This document shows positions 8,455 through 17,302 of a DNA stretch of 43,011 bases, piece by piece. The notes beneath the pieces are model-generated. The model saw only the letters and a program-made list of their open reading frames with translations, ran no database searches and was not told the DNA's origin. The position numbers and the translations under genes are program-made. This DNA is from Mariprofundaceae bacterium (lineage in GTDB: Bacteria > Pseudomonadota > Zetaproteobacteria > Mariprofundales > Mariprofundaceae). Location: NCBI GenBank assembly GCA_015488115.1, contig WFOK01000057.1:1-43011 (forward strand), given 5' to 3'. How positions within the stretch are numbered: the stretch's first letter is position 1; each line of letters opens with the position of its first letter.

Positions 8455-8484
8455 AGCATAGCCAAGAAGGGGTATTCTTGTCTA
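8455..8484 (-). promoter_or_regulatory. Candidate panBCD promoter with internal palindrome
   Basis: On the minus strand TAGACA (8484-8479) and TATGCT (8460-8455) are 18 bp apart, a plausible sigma-70 promoter about 50 bp upstream of panB. A perfect 6-bp inverted repeat CAAGAA/TTCTTG with a 6-nt loop (8463-8480) fills most of the spacer and could be an operator. The rest of the 202-bp divergent region holds a possible leuS -35 TTGACG at 8512-8517 without a good -10. Confidence 0.35.
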
Positions 8485-8604
8485 ACGCGGGGGGAAACGC
8501 CATCGGCACTGGGTTGACGATCCGGTTCGGCGTTTGGATTGCGCTTGCGTCCAAGAATGCGCAGCATCCCGCCCCAGTCAAACATGCTGGCGACAGGGAG
8601 TGAC

Positions 8605-11079
8605 ATGGTGTCCGATCGATATGATGCGCAATCAATTGAGACCAAATGGCAGAAGTATTGGGCCGAGGCTGGCTTGGACAGGGCCAGTGATGCTCCCGAT
8701 GACGATCGTCCACGCTACTATTGCCTGGTCATGTTTCCCTATCCCTCGGGAAATCTTCACATGGGGCATGTGCGCAATTATTGCCTGGGCGATGCGATCG
8801 CGCGCTACAAGCGCATGCGGGGTTTCAACGTTCTGCATCCGATCGGCTGGGATGCGTTCGGTCTTCCGGCCGAGAATGCAGCCATCAAGAACGGGCAGCC
8901 GCCGGCAGAGTGGACCTATGCCAACATTGATCAGATGCGCCGCCAGCTCAAGCGGCTAGGGCTATCCTACGACTGGAGCAGGGAGCTGGCCACATGTCAT
9001 CCAGATTACTATCGTTGGGAACAATGGATGTTCACCCGGCTGATGGAGCGGGGCCTGGCCTATCAGGCCGATGCCGAGGTGAACTGGTGCGAGTCCTGCC
9101 ACACCGTTTTGGCCAATGAACAGGTCGTGGATGGATGCTGTTGGCGTTGTGACGCGCCGGTGGTCAGGAAAAACCTCAAGCAATGGTTTGTGCGCATCAC
9201 GGATTATGCCGAGGAGTTGCTCGAAGACCTGGACAAGCTTGCTGGCTGGCCGTCCCGCGTCATCGAAATGCAGAGGAACTGGATCGGACGCTCAGTGGGC
9301 GCGGAGATACGCTTCGGCCTGGAGGGTCGCGATGAGGATCTCGAGATCTTCACGACGCGCCCGGACACATTGATGGGCGTGACCTACATGGCCGTCGCTG
9401 CGGCCCATCCCCTGGCCCGGGCGATGGCCGCACATAACCCGGAGCTGGCCAGTTTTCTCGAGGAATGCAGCCATGTCCCGACCAAGGAAGCCGAGCTTGA
9501 GACCATGGAAAAGAAGGGCATGCCCTTGGGCATTGATGCGATTCATCCGGTGAGCGGGGAGCGCATTCCCGTCTGGGTGGCCAACTTTGTGCTCATGGGC
9601 TATGGAAGCGGCGCGGTCATGAGCGTTCCCGCCCATGATGAGCGGGATTTCGCCTTCGCGCGCAAGTATGGCCTGCCCATTCGCCAGGTCATCAGGCCGA
9701 CGGCCGGGAGCTGGGACATCGGCTCGGCCGCCTATACGGGACAGGGCGTGCTCATGGACTCAGGTCCCTTTGATGGCCTAGCCAGCCACGAGGCGGCCGA
9801 GAAGATCGTCGAGTGGCTCGAGGCCCGCGGAAAGGGGCAGCGGCGCGTGCAATACCGACTTCGCGACTGGCTGGTTTCCCGTCAACGCTATTGGGGTGCC
9901 CCCATTCCAGTCGTCCATTGCGATCGCTGCGGAGCCGTGCCCGTGCCGGACGAGCAGTTGCCAGTCAGGCTGCCCGAGAACCTGACGCCCACGGGTGGAG
10001 CCAGTCCATTGGCGGAATGCGAGGCCTTTGTCCATGTGGACTGTCCTAGATGCGGCGAGCCGGCCCGCAGGGAAACGGACACGTTCGATACCTTCATGGA
10101 ATCTTCGTGGTACATGAACCGGTACACCAGCCCGCGTTGTACGACCGCCATGGTCGACCGTGAGGCCATGCGCCGATGGGCCCCCGTGGACCAGTACATC
10201 GGGGGCGTCGAGCATGCGGTTCTGCATCTTCTTTACGCCAGGTTCTACCACAAGCTGATGCGGGATGTCGGCCTGTTCACGTCCGAGGAAGGCGGCGATG
10301 AGCCGTTCACGAACCTTCTGACTCAGGGCATGGTGCTCAAGGATGGCGCCAAGATGAGCAAGTCCAAGGGCAACACCGTTGACCCCAATGCCATCATCGA
10401 TCGCTTCGGTGCGGATACGGCGCGTCTGTTTACCTTGTTTGCAGCCCCTCCGGAAAAGGATCTTGAATGGCATGATGCCGGGGTTGAAGGCGCCCATCGT
10501 TTTCTGCATCGCGTATGGCGTCTTCTCGACCGGCTGGACGGCACTGGAGAAGAAGGGGAAGGATCAGGAGGTGATGACGTCAGGGAGCTGAGGTATGCCG
10601 TTCATCACACCATTGCCAAGGTGACGCATGCATTCGAACACGGGTTTGCCTTCAATGTGGCCATCGCAGCCCTGATGGAGTTGACCAACAGACTTTCGGA
10701 TTTCGAGCCGTGCGATGAAGCTTCCCGTGCGGCATATCGTGAAGGTCTGGAGGCCTTGGTCAGGATGTTGGCGCCGTTCGTGCCTCATTTTGCCTGTGAG
10801 ATGGGAGAACGGCTGGGTTTCTCCAGGCCGGCCGTGATCGAGGCGTGGCCAAGCGTGGATGTGGCGGCGCTGGAACGCAGCGAGGTGAATCTTGTTGTTC
10901 AGGTCCAGGGAAAGAAGCGGGCTGAGATAAGCGTGCCCAAAGATTGCGACAGGGAGACGGCGCTGGCCCGCGCGCTCAAACTGCAGGCCGTGGCGAAATG
11001 GGTGGGAGGAAAGCAGGTCGTCAAGGTGATCTTTGTGCCTGGCCGCCTGCTGAACATCGTGGTCCGGCCGACGTCATGA
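8605..11079 (+). CDS. leuS: Leucyl-tRNA synthetase
   Basis: A class I aminoacyl-tRNA synthetase that charges tRNA-Leu. It has HMGH at residues 52-55 (HIGH motif) after the PYPSGNL stretch, and KMSKS at residues 583-587 in KMSKSKGNTVDP. The CP1 editing region lies between, with TTRPDTLMGVTYMAVAAAHP. Paired cysteines (WCESCHTVL, CCWRC) suggest a zinc-ribbon insert. The start at 8605 gives 824 residues and MVSDRYDAQSIETKWQ, with AGGGAG about 5 nt upstream; earlier in-frame ATGs lack ribosome-binding signals. It overlaps lptE by 4 nt (ATGA), the start of a coupled leuS-lptE-holA-bioA run. Confidence 0.98.
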   Translation: MVSDRYDAQSIETKWQKYWAEAGLDRASDAPDDDRPRYYCLVMFPYPSGNLHMGHVRNYCLGDAIARYKRMRGFNVLHPIGWDAFGLPAENAAIKNGQPPAEWTYANIDQMRRQLKRLGLSYDWSRELATCHPDYYRWEQWMFTRLMERGLAYQADAEVNWCESCHTVLANEQVVDGCCWRCDAPVVRKNLKQWFVRITDYAEELLEDLDKLAGWPSRVIEMQRNWIGRSVGAEIRFGLEGRDEDLEIFTTRPDTLMGVTYMAVAAAHPLARAMAAHNPELASFLEECSHVPTKEAELETMEKKGMPLGIDAIHPVSGERIPVWVANFVLMGYGSGAVMSVPAHDERDFAFARKYGLPIRQVIRPTAGSWDIGSAAYTGQGVLMDSGPFDGLASHEAAEKIVEWLEARGKGQRRVQYRLRDWLVSRQRYWGAPIPVVHCDRCGAVPVPDEQLPVRLPENLTPTGGASPLAECEAFVHVDCPRCGEPARRETDTFDTFMESSWYMNRYTSPRCTTAMVDREAMRRWAPVDQYIGGVEHAVLHLLYARFYHKLMRDVGLFTSEEGGDEPFTNLLTQGMVLKDGAKMSKSKGNTVDPNAIIDRFGADTARLFTLFAAPPEKDLEWHDAGVEGAHRFLHRVWRLLDRLDGTGEEGEGSGGDDVRELRYAVHHTIAKVTHAFEHGFAFNVAIAALMELTNRLSDFEPCDEASRAAYREGLEALVRMLAPFVPHFACEMGERLGFSRPAVIEAWPSVDVAALERSEVNLVVQVQGKKRAEISVPKDCDRETALARALKLQAVAKWVGGKQVVKVIFVPGRLLNIVVRPTS

Positions 11080-11558
11080 TCCGCCTGTTGGTTCTGCTGC
11101 TTGGCTTGTTGCCCGCTGCCTGCGGCTACCATCTCGCCGGGCACGGAAAGGGCGTCCTGCCCGAAGATGTCAAGGTGATCAGCCTGCATGGAGCTGGCGT
11201 GCCCCATTATCTGATCGCAGCCCTGCGGCAGCGCCTGGAGGCATCGGGATACAGGTTGACGGAGGCGCAGCAGGAGGCCGAGGCAGAAATTCGGCTGCAA
11301 CAGGATCATGTGAAATACCGCCCCTCTGCGTTTGACCGCGCGGGCATAGCAGTGCAATACACGATGAACATCCGGGGTCATATGACGGTCCTGGTGCATG
11401 GCCAAGAAACCTGGGACAGTGGCATTGTGTCCCTGTCCGAGGACGTTTTCGTTTCCGGCGGACCCGCCAGCATCGAGGCTTCGCGCAACCGGCTTGAACA
11501 GGACTTGCAGAGACAGTGGCTGCAGCAAGTATGGTCAAGGTTCCGATCGGGCTTCTGA
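11076..11558 (+). CDS. lptE: LPS-assembly lipoprotein LptE
   Basis: A 160-residue protein with a short hydrophobic signal and a lipobox LPAAC, lipidated at C16, followed by GYHLAG. GYxL just after the cysteine is the LptE (RlpB) signature. LptE plugs the LptD barrel in the outer membrane and helps insert lipopolysaccharide. The start ATG overlaps the leuS stop. The leuS-lptE-holA order is standard in Gammaproteobacteria and supports the assignment even though the mature sequence is divergent, as is usual for this family. Confidence 0.93.
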   Translation: MIRLLVLLLGLLPAACGYHLAGHGKGVLPEDVKVISLHGAGVPHYLIAALRQRLEASGYRLTEAQQEAEAEIRLQQDHVKYRPSAFDRAGIAVQYTMNIRGHMTVLVHGQETWDSGIVSLSEDVFVSGGPASIEASRNRLEQDLQRQWLQQVWSRFRSGF

Positions 11559-11571
11559 ACGGTTTGCGGCC

Positions 11572-12552
11572 ATGGAATTGAGGCCCGAGCAGTTGCTGCG
11601 GTCGCAGGCTCCGGTTGTCTACCTCTACGGTGATGACCGGGATGGCATCATGGAACTGGCCGAAGGCCTGCTTCATGCAGGCGGAGATGAGGCCGTGGCC
11701 CTCAGGGTTGACTGTGACGAATTGGACCGCATCCAGGTGCAACTGCGTACCGGTGCGCTGTTCGGTCCCAGAATCTGCCGCGCTCTTGTGCGGAATGCTG
11801 ATCAGGCTGATGCGTCCCAGGCGGGCCAATTGCTGTCCCTGCTCGGTGAGGTGAGTTGGCCAAGCCGGCTGATCATCTGCGCTCCGGACATTTCCTGGAA
11901 AAAGTCCCTGCACCAGAGGCTGAAGGCCGATGAGCGCGTTGCCTCGTGTCTGCTCCGGCGCCTTGACGAGGCCAGCTTTCATCGCTGGCTGTCCGCTGCC
12001 GCCAAGGAGAGCGGTGTGCCGATGAGTCCCGATGCTGTGTCGTATGCGTCGGAGCGCCTGTGTGGCATGAGGCAGGCGGCAAGACAGTTCTTGGAGCGCG
12101 CCCGATGGTATGTGGGGAGCGATCAGGCCGAGCCTCTGGATCTGGAGGTTGTCAGTGCCCTGCTCGGAGAGAAGGCGCCCGATGAACTGGAGGACTGGTG
12201 CGCGGCCGTGGCCTCGCGGCGGCCTGAGGCGATCGGACTGGCCCTGCGGCTGGTGCGTGATCAGGGCATTGCGCCGGTTCAGATGATCGCCTGGCTGGGC
12301 GGGCGCCTGCAGAAGATGCTGCTGGCGCGTTGGCATCAGGCCCAGAAACATCGGGACCCCGCCCGTGCGGCCGGCATCTTCGGCGCGATGCGGAAAAGCC
12401 TGGTTCGCGACCTGAAGCACTGGCCCGCTTCCGAGATCATGCGTGCGCTCGCGTTGATCGCCGAGGCCGAGCGCAACGTGAAGGGGGCAGGTTGGCGGGA
12501 TGGAGCCGAGGAGATCGAGCGCCTGACGCTCGAACTGGTCCGCAGGTCATGA
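11572..12552 (+). CDS. holA: DNA polymerase III delta subunit
   Basis: HolA is the clamp-loader subunit that opens the beta sliding clamp. The 326-residue protein begins MELRPEQLLRSQAPVVYLYG, matching the family N-terminus, and has the AAA-like arrangement ending in a helical collar domain (LVRRS at the end). The frame is open upstream into lptE, but the ATG at 11572 fits homologues; its Shine-Dalgarno is weak, so coupling with lptE 13 bp upstream is likely. The stop overlaps bioA by 4 nt. Confidence 0.93.
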   Translation: MELRPEQLLRSQAPVVYLYGDDRDGIMELAEGLLHAGGDEAVALRVDCDELDRIQVQLRTGALFGPRICRALVRNADQADASQAGQLLSLLGEVSWPSRLIICAPDISWKKSLHQRLKADERVASCLLRRLDEASFHRWLSAAAKESGVPMSPDAVSYASERLCGMRQAARQFLERARWYVGSDQAEPLDLEVVSALLGEKAPDELEDWCAAVASRRPEAIGLALRLVRDQGIAPVQMIAWLGGRLQKMLLARWHQAQKHRDPARAAGIFGAMRKSLVRDLKHWPASEIMRALALIAEAERNVKGAGWRDGAEEIERLTLELVRRS

Positions 12553-13805
12553 AGGACTGGGTATCGTTTGACCGCCGGCATGTCTGGCATCCCTATGCAT
12601 CAGTCCTGAACCCCGGCCCCGTGCATGCCGTCCGGTCAGCCCGCGGAGCGAGCCTGGAGCTGGCCGACGGTCGCTGGGTCGTGGACGGCATGGCTTCGTG
12701 GTGGTGCGCCATCCACGGATACAATGTGCCGGAACTGAACGATGCCGTGAGCAGACAATTGGAGCGCATGGCGCATGTGATGTTCGGCGGCCTGACGCAT
12801 GAACCGGCCGTCCGGCTGGCCAGCAGGCTGCTGGAGCTGGCGCCGGCGGGCCTTCAGCATGTCTTTTTTGCCGACTCCGGCTCGGTGGCGGTGGAGGTGG
12901 CCCTGAAAATGGCCCTTCAGTTCTGGCAGCCGGGCCAAGCGGAGAAGCGCAGGATCCTGACCATCCGTCACGGTTACCATGGTGATACGTTTGGGGCCAT
13001 GAGTGTGTGTGATCCGGTTACGGGCATGCATCATCTGTTTTCGGGGATGCTGCCACGGCAGCTTTTTGTTGCGGCGCCGGCTGGACAGCAGTGGGAGCAT
13101 GCCGCAGAGGAGATGGCGTCCGTGCTTGGGGCGCATGGCCATGAAATTGCGGCCGTGATCCTGGAGCCCGTCGTGCAGGGGGCCGGAGGGATGCGCTTTT
13201 ATGCGCCGGCCTTTCTCAGGCAGGTGCGCAGGCTTTGCGATGCGCACGATGTGCTGCTGATTCTGGACGAGATAGCTACGGGGTTTGGGCGAACAGGCAG
13301 GATGTTTGCCTGTGAGCATGCCGGCATTGAGCCAGATATCATGTGCGTGGGCAAGGCGCTGACAGGCGGGTACATGAGCCTGGCGGCCGTGCTGGCCAGC
13401 CACGAGGTGGCCCGGGGCGTTGAGGCCGGGGGACAGGTGCTCATGCATGGTCCGACATTCATGGCGAATCCGCTGGCCTGCAGCGTCGCGCTGGCCAGCA
13501 TCGATCTGCTGCTTTCGTCTCCATGGCAAGAACGGGTCGGAAGAATCGAGCAGGCCTTCCGTGACGGACTTGAATCATGCAGGTCGGCCAGAGGCGTGGC
13601 GGATGTTCGCGCCTTGGGAGCCATCGGCGTCATCGAGATGAAACAGCCGGTCGATGTGTCGTCAGTTCAAGAAAGACTCCTGTCCAAGGGGGTCTGGCTC
13701 AGGCCGTTCGGGCGGCTGATCTATGCCATGCCCCCCTATGTCCTGAGCGATCAGGAGCTTTCCCTTCTGGTCCAGGCCATGGCGGAGGTTGTGCATGAGC
13801 TCTAA
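12549..13805 (+). CDS. bioA: Adenosylmethionine-8-amino-7-oxononanoate aminotransferase
   Basis: BioA transfers an amino group from S-adenosylmethionine to 7-keto-8-aminopelargonate in biotin synthesis, using PLP. The 418-residue protein has HVWHPYASV near the N-terminus, GMASWWCAIHGY, LDEIATGFGRTG, and the PLP lysine K269 in MCVGKALTGGYM. The start overlaps the holA stop (ATGA). No other biotin genes are present in the window, so bioA is separated from any bioBFCD cluster. It overlaps the following radical SAM gene by 11 nt. Confidence 0.95.
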   Translation: MKDWVSFDRRHVWHPYASVLNPGPVHAVRSARGASLELADGRWVVDGMASWWCAIHGYNVPELNDAVSRQLERMAHVMFGGLTHEPAVRLASRLLELAPAGLQHVFFADSGSVAVEVALKMALQFWQPGQAEKRRILTIRHGYHGDTFGAMSVCDPVTGMHHLFSGMLPRQLFVAAPAGQQWEHAAEEMASVLGAHGHEIAAVILEPVVQGAGGMRFYAPAFLRQVRRLCDAHDVLLILDEIATGFGRTGRMFACEHAGIEPDIMCVGKALTGGYMSLAAVLASHEVARGVEAGGQVLMHGPTFMANPLACSVALASIDLLLSSPWQERVGRIEQAFRDGLESCRSARGVADVRALGAIGVIEMKQPVDVSSVQERLLSKGVWLRPFGRLIYAMPPYVLSDQELSLLVQAMAEVVHEL

Positions 13806-14670
13806 GGCATCCTCCGTCGAGGCAGCGCGCCCGCTGACCTTCAGCGATCACGACCGAAAGCTCGCTGGCATGCGGTATGTCTATCCCGTGCTTTCCCGTC
13901 GCGCGGGAGGCGTTTCACTCGGCATCAACCTGAACCCCAACAATGCATGCAACTGGCATTGCGCTTATTGCCAGGTGCCCGGCCTGAAAAGGGGGCATGC
14001 GCCGGCCATCGAGCTGTCGAACCTGGAGCAAGAGCTGTCCAGCATGCTGGAAGCCATGGTGCATGGCGACTTTCTGTGCCGGTTTGCCCCTGAAGGGATG
14101 CGTGATCTCCGGGATCTGGCCTTTTCCGGCAATGGCGAGCCGACGAGCTCGGGACAGTTTGCCGATGTGGTTGAGCTCGTCGGCGATATCATGAAGCATT
14201 TCCGGCTTGTGGGACGCTTGCCGCTGCGGCTGATTACCAATGGAAGCTACATGGGTAAGGAGCATGTCCGGCGAGGGCTTGACCGTATGGCTACCCTGTC
14301 GGGGGAGGTATGGATCAAGGTGGATGCGGCCGACCCTGTCAGCACCAAGCGCATCAATGGCGTGCGTCTTGATGCCGACAGTCTTTTCAGACAGGTCGTG
14401 ATTTCGGCCATGCATTGCCCGACATGGATACAGACCTGCATGTTTGCATGGGATGGGCAGGCGCCCGGGGAAGGGGTGCTGAGACCCTATCTGGCCCTGC
14501 TTGGTCGCCTGGCGGCGGAGCGCGTGCCGTTGGAGGGTGTGCTGCTATATTCGCTGGCTCGGCCATCGTGCCAGCAGGAGTCCTCCCATGTGTCCCCGCT
14601 GCCCACGGCCTGGCTTGAGTCCCTGGCTGATGCGATACGCGGGCTAGGATTTGCCGTGGAGGTTTCCTGA
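13795..14670 (+). CDS. Radical SAM protein of unknown substrate
   Basis: A 291-residue protein with the radical SAM Fe-S motif C52-x3-C56-x2-C59 in NACNWHCAYCQVPG. FSGNGEPTSS follows at the SAM-binding 'GGE'-like position and a LRLITNGSY strand after it. The layout resembles the wyosine-synthase-like COG0731 group of Fe-S oxidoreductases, but I cannot assign a reaction. The start is the ATG at 13795 (GGAGG six nt upstream); a TTG two codons earlier also keeps the frame. It is translationally coupled to bioA with an 11-nt overlap and precedes the rpsO promoter. A role in cofactor or RNA modification is possible but not shown. Confidence 0.85.
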   Translation: MSSKASSVEAARPLTFSDHDRKLAGMRYVYPVLSRRAGGVSLGINLNPNNACNWHCAYCQVPGLKRGHAPAIELSNLEQELSSMLEAMVHGDFLCRFAPEGMRDLRDLAFSGNGEPTSSGQFADVVELVGDIMKHFRLVGRLPLRLITNGSYMGKEHVRRGLDRMATLSGEVWIKVDAADPVSTKRINGVRLDADSLFRQVVISAMHCPTWIQTCMFAWDGQAPGEGVLRPYLALLGRLAAERVPLEGVLLYSLARPSCQQESSHVSPLPTAWLESLADAIRGLGFAVEVS

Positions 14671-14693
14671 TCGGTGCCGGTGACAAGAAATAT

Positions 14694-14722
14694 TTGCATG
14701 CGGCTTCCCATGTGGTTATCGT
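14694..14722 (+). promoter_or_regulatory. rpsO promoter
   Basis: TTGCAT (14694-14699), a 17-bp spacer, and TATCGT (14717-14722) form a good sigma-70-like promoter 47 bp upstream of the rpsO ATG. The same two hexamers recur before ihfB. Confidence 0.5.
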
Positions 14723-14769
14723 TCGCCGCCCGAAAAGAGGAAAGAAAAAACCAAGAGGTAATATCGTTC

Positions 14770-15039
14770 ATGTCTTTGGCGCTGGAAGAGAAAAACGCGA
14801 TTATTGAAAAATTCCGCCGCAGCGAGGGGGATACCGGTTCCCCGGAGGTTCAGATCGCCCTGCTTACGGAGCGGATCAACCACCTGCAAGAGCATTTCAA
14901 GGTTCACCATAAGGATCATCATTCCCGTCGCGGCCTGCTGAAGATGGTCGGGCGTCGGAGAAATCTTCTCAATTATCTGAGGAAGAAGGATTTCAACCGC
15001 TATCGCGAGCTGATCGAGCGTCTTGGCTTGCGTCGTTAA
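14770..15039 (+). CDS. rpsO: 30S ribosomal protein S15
   Basis: The 89-residue protein is full length for S15, which binds 16S rRNA early in small-subunit assembly. Signature stretches include [29 protein letters not shown] and the C-terminal [12 protein letters not shown]. The ATG at 14770 is preceded by AAGAGGTAA at roughly 9-10 nt. It has its own promoter and is followed at once by an intrinsic terminator and pnp, the classic rpsO-pnp order. S15 often represses its own translation through a leader structure; I did not identify that structure here. Confidence 0.98.
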   Translation: MSLALEEKNAIIEKFRRSEGDTGSPEVQIALLTERINHLQEHFKVHHKDHHSRRGLLKMVGRRRNLLNYLRKKDFNRYRELIERLGLRR

Positions 15040-15047
15040 GGCATCAG

Positions 15048-15083
15048 GGCGGCCGGCTTGACCCCGGGCCGCCTTTCTTTTTT
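15048..15083 (+). terminator. Intrinsic terminator between rpsO and pnp
   Basis: GGCGGCC (15048-15054) pairs perfectly with GGCCGCC (15067-15073) across a 12-nt loop, followed by TTTCTTTTTT (15074-15083). It lies 8 bp after the rpsO stop. Confidence 0.85.
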
Positions 15084-15134
15084 CCGCTGACATTCGTTCC
15101 ATGCCAAAGACGTGGGCGGGAAAAGGAAAAGCAT

Positions 15135-17231
15135 ATGTTTGATATCAAAACCAGTGAAGCCGAGGTCGGCGGTCGCATTCTTTCATTTGAAACCGGACGC
15201 ATAGCTCGTCAGGCCGGTGGGTCGGTCATGGTCCGATACGGTGATGTTGTGATCCACGTGGCGGCTACGGCGTCCAAGCAGCCCATGCAGGGCGTGGATT
15301 TTCTCCCGCTGACCGTTCATTACCAGGAAAAGACCTATGCTGCAGGGCGCTTTCTCGGCGGCTTCATGAAGCGCGAGGGACGGCCGAGCGAAAAGGAAAC
15401 CCTGACCGCCCGGCTGATCGACCGTCCCATTCGCCCACTGTTCCCCAAGGGGTACTTTCACGATACGCAGGTCATTGCGACTGTGGTTTCTGCGGATGAA
15501 GACAACAACCCGGACATCGTGGCCATCAACGGGGCGTCCGCGGCCCTGGCCATATCGGATATTCCGTTTGCAGAGCCCATTGCGGCCTCGCGGGTCGGCC
15601 TGATCGATGGCGAATTCGTGCTCAATCCGAGTTACGAGCAGATGGAGCGCTCGCAACTTGATCTGGTTGTGGCCGGCACGCGGGACGCCGTGCTGATGGT
15701 GGAGTCTGAAGCACGCGAACTGTCCGAGTCTCAGATGCTGGACGCCGTGATCTTCGGGCAGCAGGGCTACCAGCCTGTCCTCGATGCCATTGAGGCCTTG
15801 GTGGAAAAGGCCGGCAAGGAAAAGATCCAGGTCGATCTTGCCGGGGGCGAGGACGTTGAAGCTGCGGTCCGCGAAGGCTATGAAAGCGATCTGCGGGCTG
15901 CGTATGCCATCGCCGACAAGGGACAGCGGTCCGCGCGCCTGGAGGCGATCCGGCTGGAGGCACAGCAGAAGCTTGCCGGTACCGAGGACAATCCGGGGGC
16001 GTTCCTGGCCAATGATGTCGCGGCGGCCTTGAAATCGCTCGAGAAGGAGATCGTTCGCCGGTCCATCATCGAGGGCAAGCCGCGCATCGATGGCCGTTCG
16101 ACGACCGAGGTTCGTCCCATCCATTGCGAGGTCGGCCTGCTGCCGCGCACGCATGGTTCGGCCCTGTTCACGCGCGGCGAAACCCAGGCGCTGGTGACCG
16201 TGACCCTGGGAACTGAGTCCGACATGCAGATCATGGAAAGCCTGGAGGGCGTGGCCAAGCAGCGCTTCATGCTGCACTACAATTTTCCGCCATTCTCCGT
16301 CGGCGAAGTCCGTCGCATGGGCCCTCCGGGACGACGTGAGATCGGTCATGGGCGCTTGGCCAAGCGGGGGGTGGAGCCTGTCATGCCCTCCGAGGAGGAG
16401 TTCGGCTATGCGGTGCGCGTGGTATCCGAAATCACCGAATCCAACGGATCTTCCTCCATGGCCACGGTGTGTGGCGCCTCCCTGGCGTTGATGGATGCTG
16501 GCGTTCCCATCAAGCGTCCTGTGGCTGGCGTCGCCATGGGCCTGATTCTCGAAAAAGACGGCTATGCTGTTCTGACGGACATCCTGGGAGATGAGGATCA
16601 TCTTGGTGATATGGACTTCAAGGTCGCCGGCACGACCGAAGGTATCACGACATTTCAGCTTGACATCAAGATCGGCGGCCTGACGCGGGAGATCATGGAG
16701 CAGGCGCTCGCCCAGGCCAGGAATGCGCGCATGCACATTCTGGGTGAGATGGCCAAGTGCATTCAGACACCCCGGCCCGCGGTTGCCTCCCATGCGCCGC
16801 GCATGTTCACGATGAAGATCAATCCCGACAAGATCAGGGAGCTGATCGGTCCGGGCGGCAAGGTCATCAAGGGCATTGTCGAAGAAACAGGCGCCAAGAT
16901 CGATATCGAGGATGACGGCACGGTCAAGGTTTTTGCAGTGACGTCGGAGGCCGGAGAGGCAGCCAGAAAGCGTATCGAGGACATCACAGCCGAGGTTGAG
17001 GTGGGCCGCATTTATGAGGGCACGGTGGTCAAGTTGATGGACTTTGGCGCATTCGTGCGCATTCTGGGCAACACTGATGGTCTTGTGCATATCTCCCAGA
17101 TCGCTCATCACCGCGTCGACAAGGTCGGCGATGAGCTCAAAGAGGGGCAGCAGGTGCGCGTGAAGGTGCTTGAGGTGGACCGGAACGGGCGCATCCGCCT
17201 TTCGATGAAGGCCGTCCAGGATGAAGGGTAG
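15135..17231 (+). CDS. pnp: Polyribonucleotide nucleotidyltransferase
   Basis: PNPase is a trimeric, phosphate-dependent 3'-5' exoribonuclease of the RNA degradosome. The 698-residue protein has two RNase PH-like cores ([13 protein letters not shown] and [16 protein letters not shown]), with [11 protein letters not shown] in the first and [14 protein letters not shown] in the second. A KH domain around residue 560 contains [13 protein letters not shown]-terminal S1 domain (about 620-695) ends in [10 protein letters not shown]. The start is preceded by AAAGGAAAA. An intrinsic terminator follows the gene. Confidence 0.98.
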   Translation: MFDIKTSEAEVGGRILSFETGRIARQAGGSVMVRYGDVVIHVAATASKQPMQGVDFLPLTVHYQEKTYAAGRFLGGFMKREGRPSEKETLTARLIDRPIRPLFPKGYFHDTQVIATVVSADEDNNPDIVAINGASAALAISDIPFAEPIAASRVGLIDGEFVLNPSYEQMERSQLDLVVAGTRDAVLMVESEARELSESQMLDAVIFGQQGYQPVLDAIEALVEKAGKEKIQVDLAGGEDVEAAVREGYESDLRAAYAIADKGQRSARLEAIRLEAQQKLAGTEDNPGAFLANDVAAALKSLEKEIVRRSIIEGKPRIDGRSTTEVRPIHCEVGLLPRTHGSALFTRGETQALVTVTLGTESDMQIMESLEGVAKQRFMLHYNFPPFSVGEVRRMGPPGRREIGHGRLAKRGVEPVMPSEEEFGYAVRVVSEITESNGSSSMATVCGASLALMDAGVPIKRPVAGVAMGLILEKDGYAVLTDILGDEDHLGDMDFKVAGTTEGITTFQLDIKIGGLTREIMEQALAQARNARMHILGEMAKCIQTPRPAVASHAPRMFTMKINPDKIRELIGPGGKVIKGIVEETGAKIDIEDDGTVKVFAVTSEAGEAARKRIEDITAEVEVGRIYEGTVVKLMDFGAFVRILGNTDGLVHISQIAHHRVDKVGDELKEGQQVRVKVLEVDRNGRIRLSMKAVQDEG

Positions 17232-17258
17232 GCCCTTGGTCGAGTCTTCCAAATGCGA

Positions 17259-17290
17259 GCGGGCGCCCTTGCAGCGCCCGCTTTTCCTTT
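17259..17290 (+). terminator. Intrinsic terminator after pnp
   Basis: GCGGGCGC (17259-17266) pairs perfectly with GCGCCCGC (17274-17281) across a 7-nt loop, followed by TTTTCCTTT. It ends 13 bp before the M16 peptidase start. Confidence 0.88.
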
Positions 17291-17302
17291 GACGGTCGGT
17301 AC

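Noticed and set aside
8403-8604. Riboswitch or T-box leader for leuS
   Set aside because: No T-box sequence, no terminator/antiterminator pair, and no leucine-codon leader peptide were seen in the gap.
15183-17252. 689-codon open frame antisense to pnp
   Set aside because: Long antisense frames are a by-product of high GC third positions. pnp on the plus strand has full domain content; the antisense product shows no recognisable domain.
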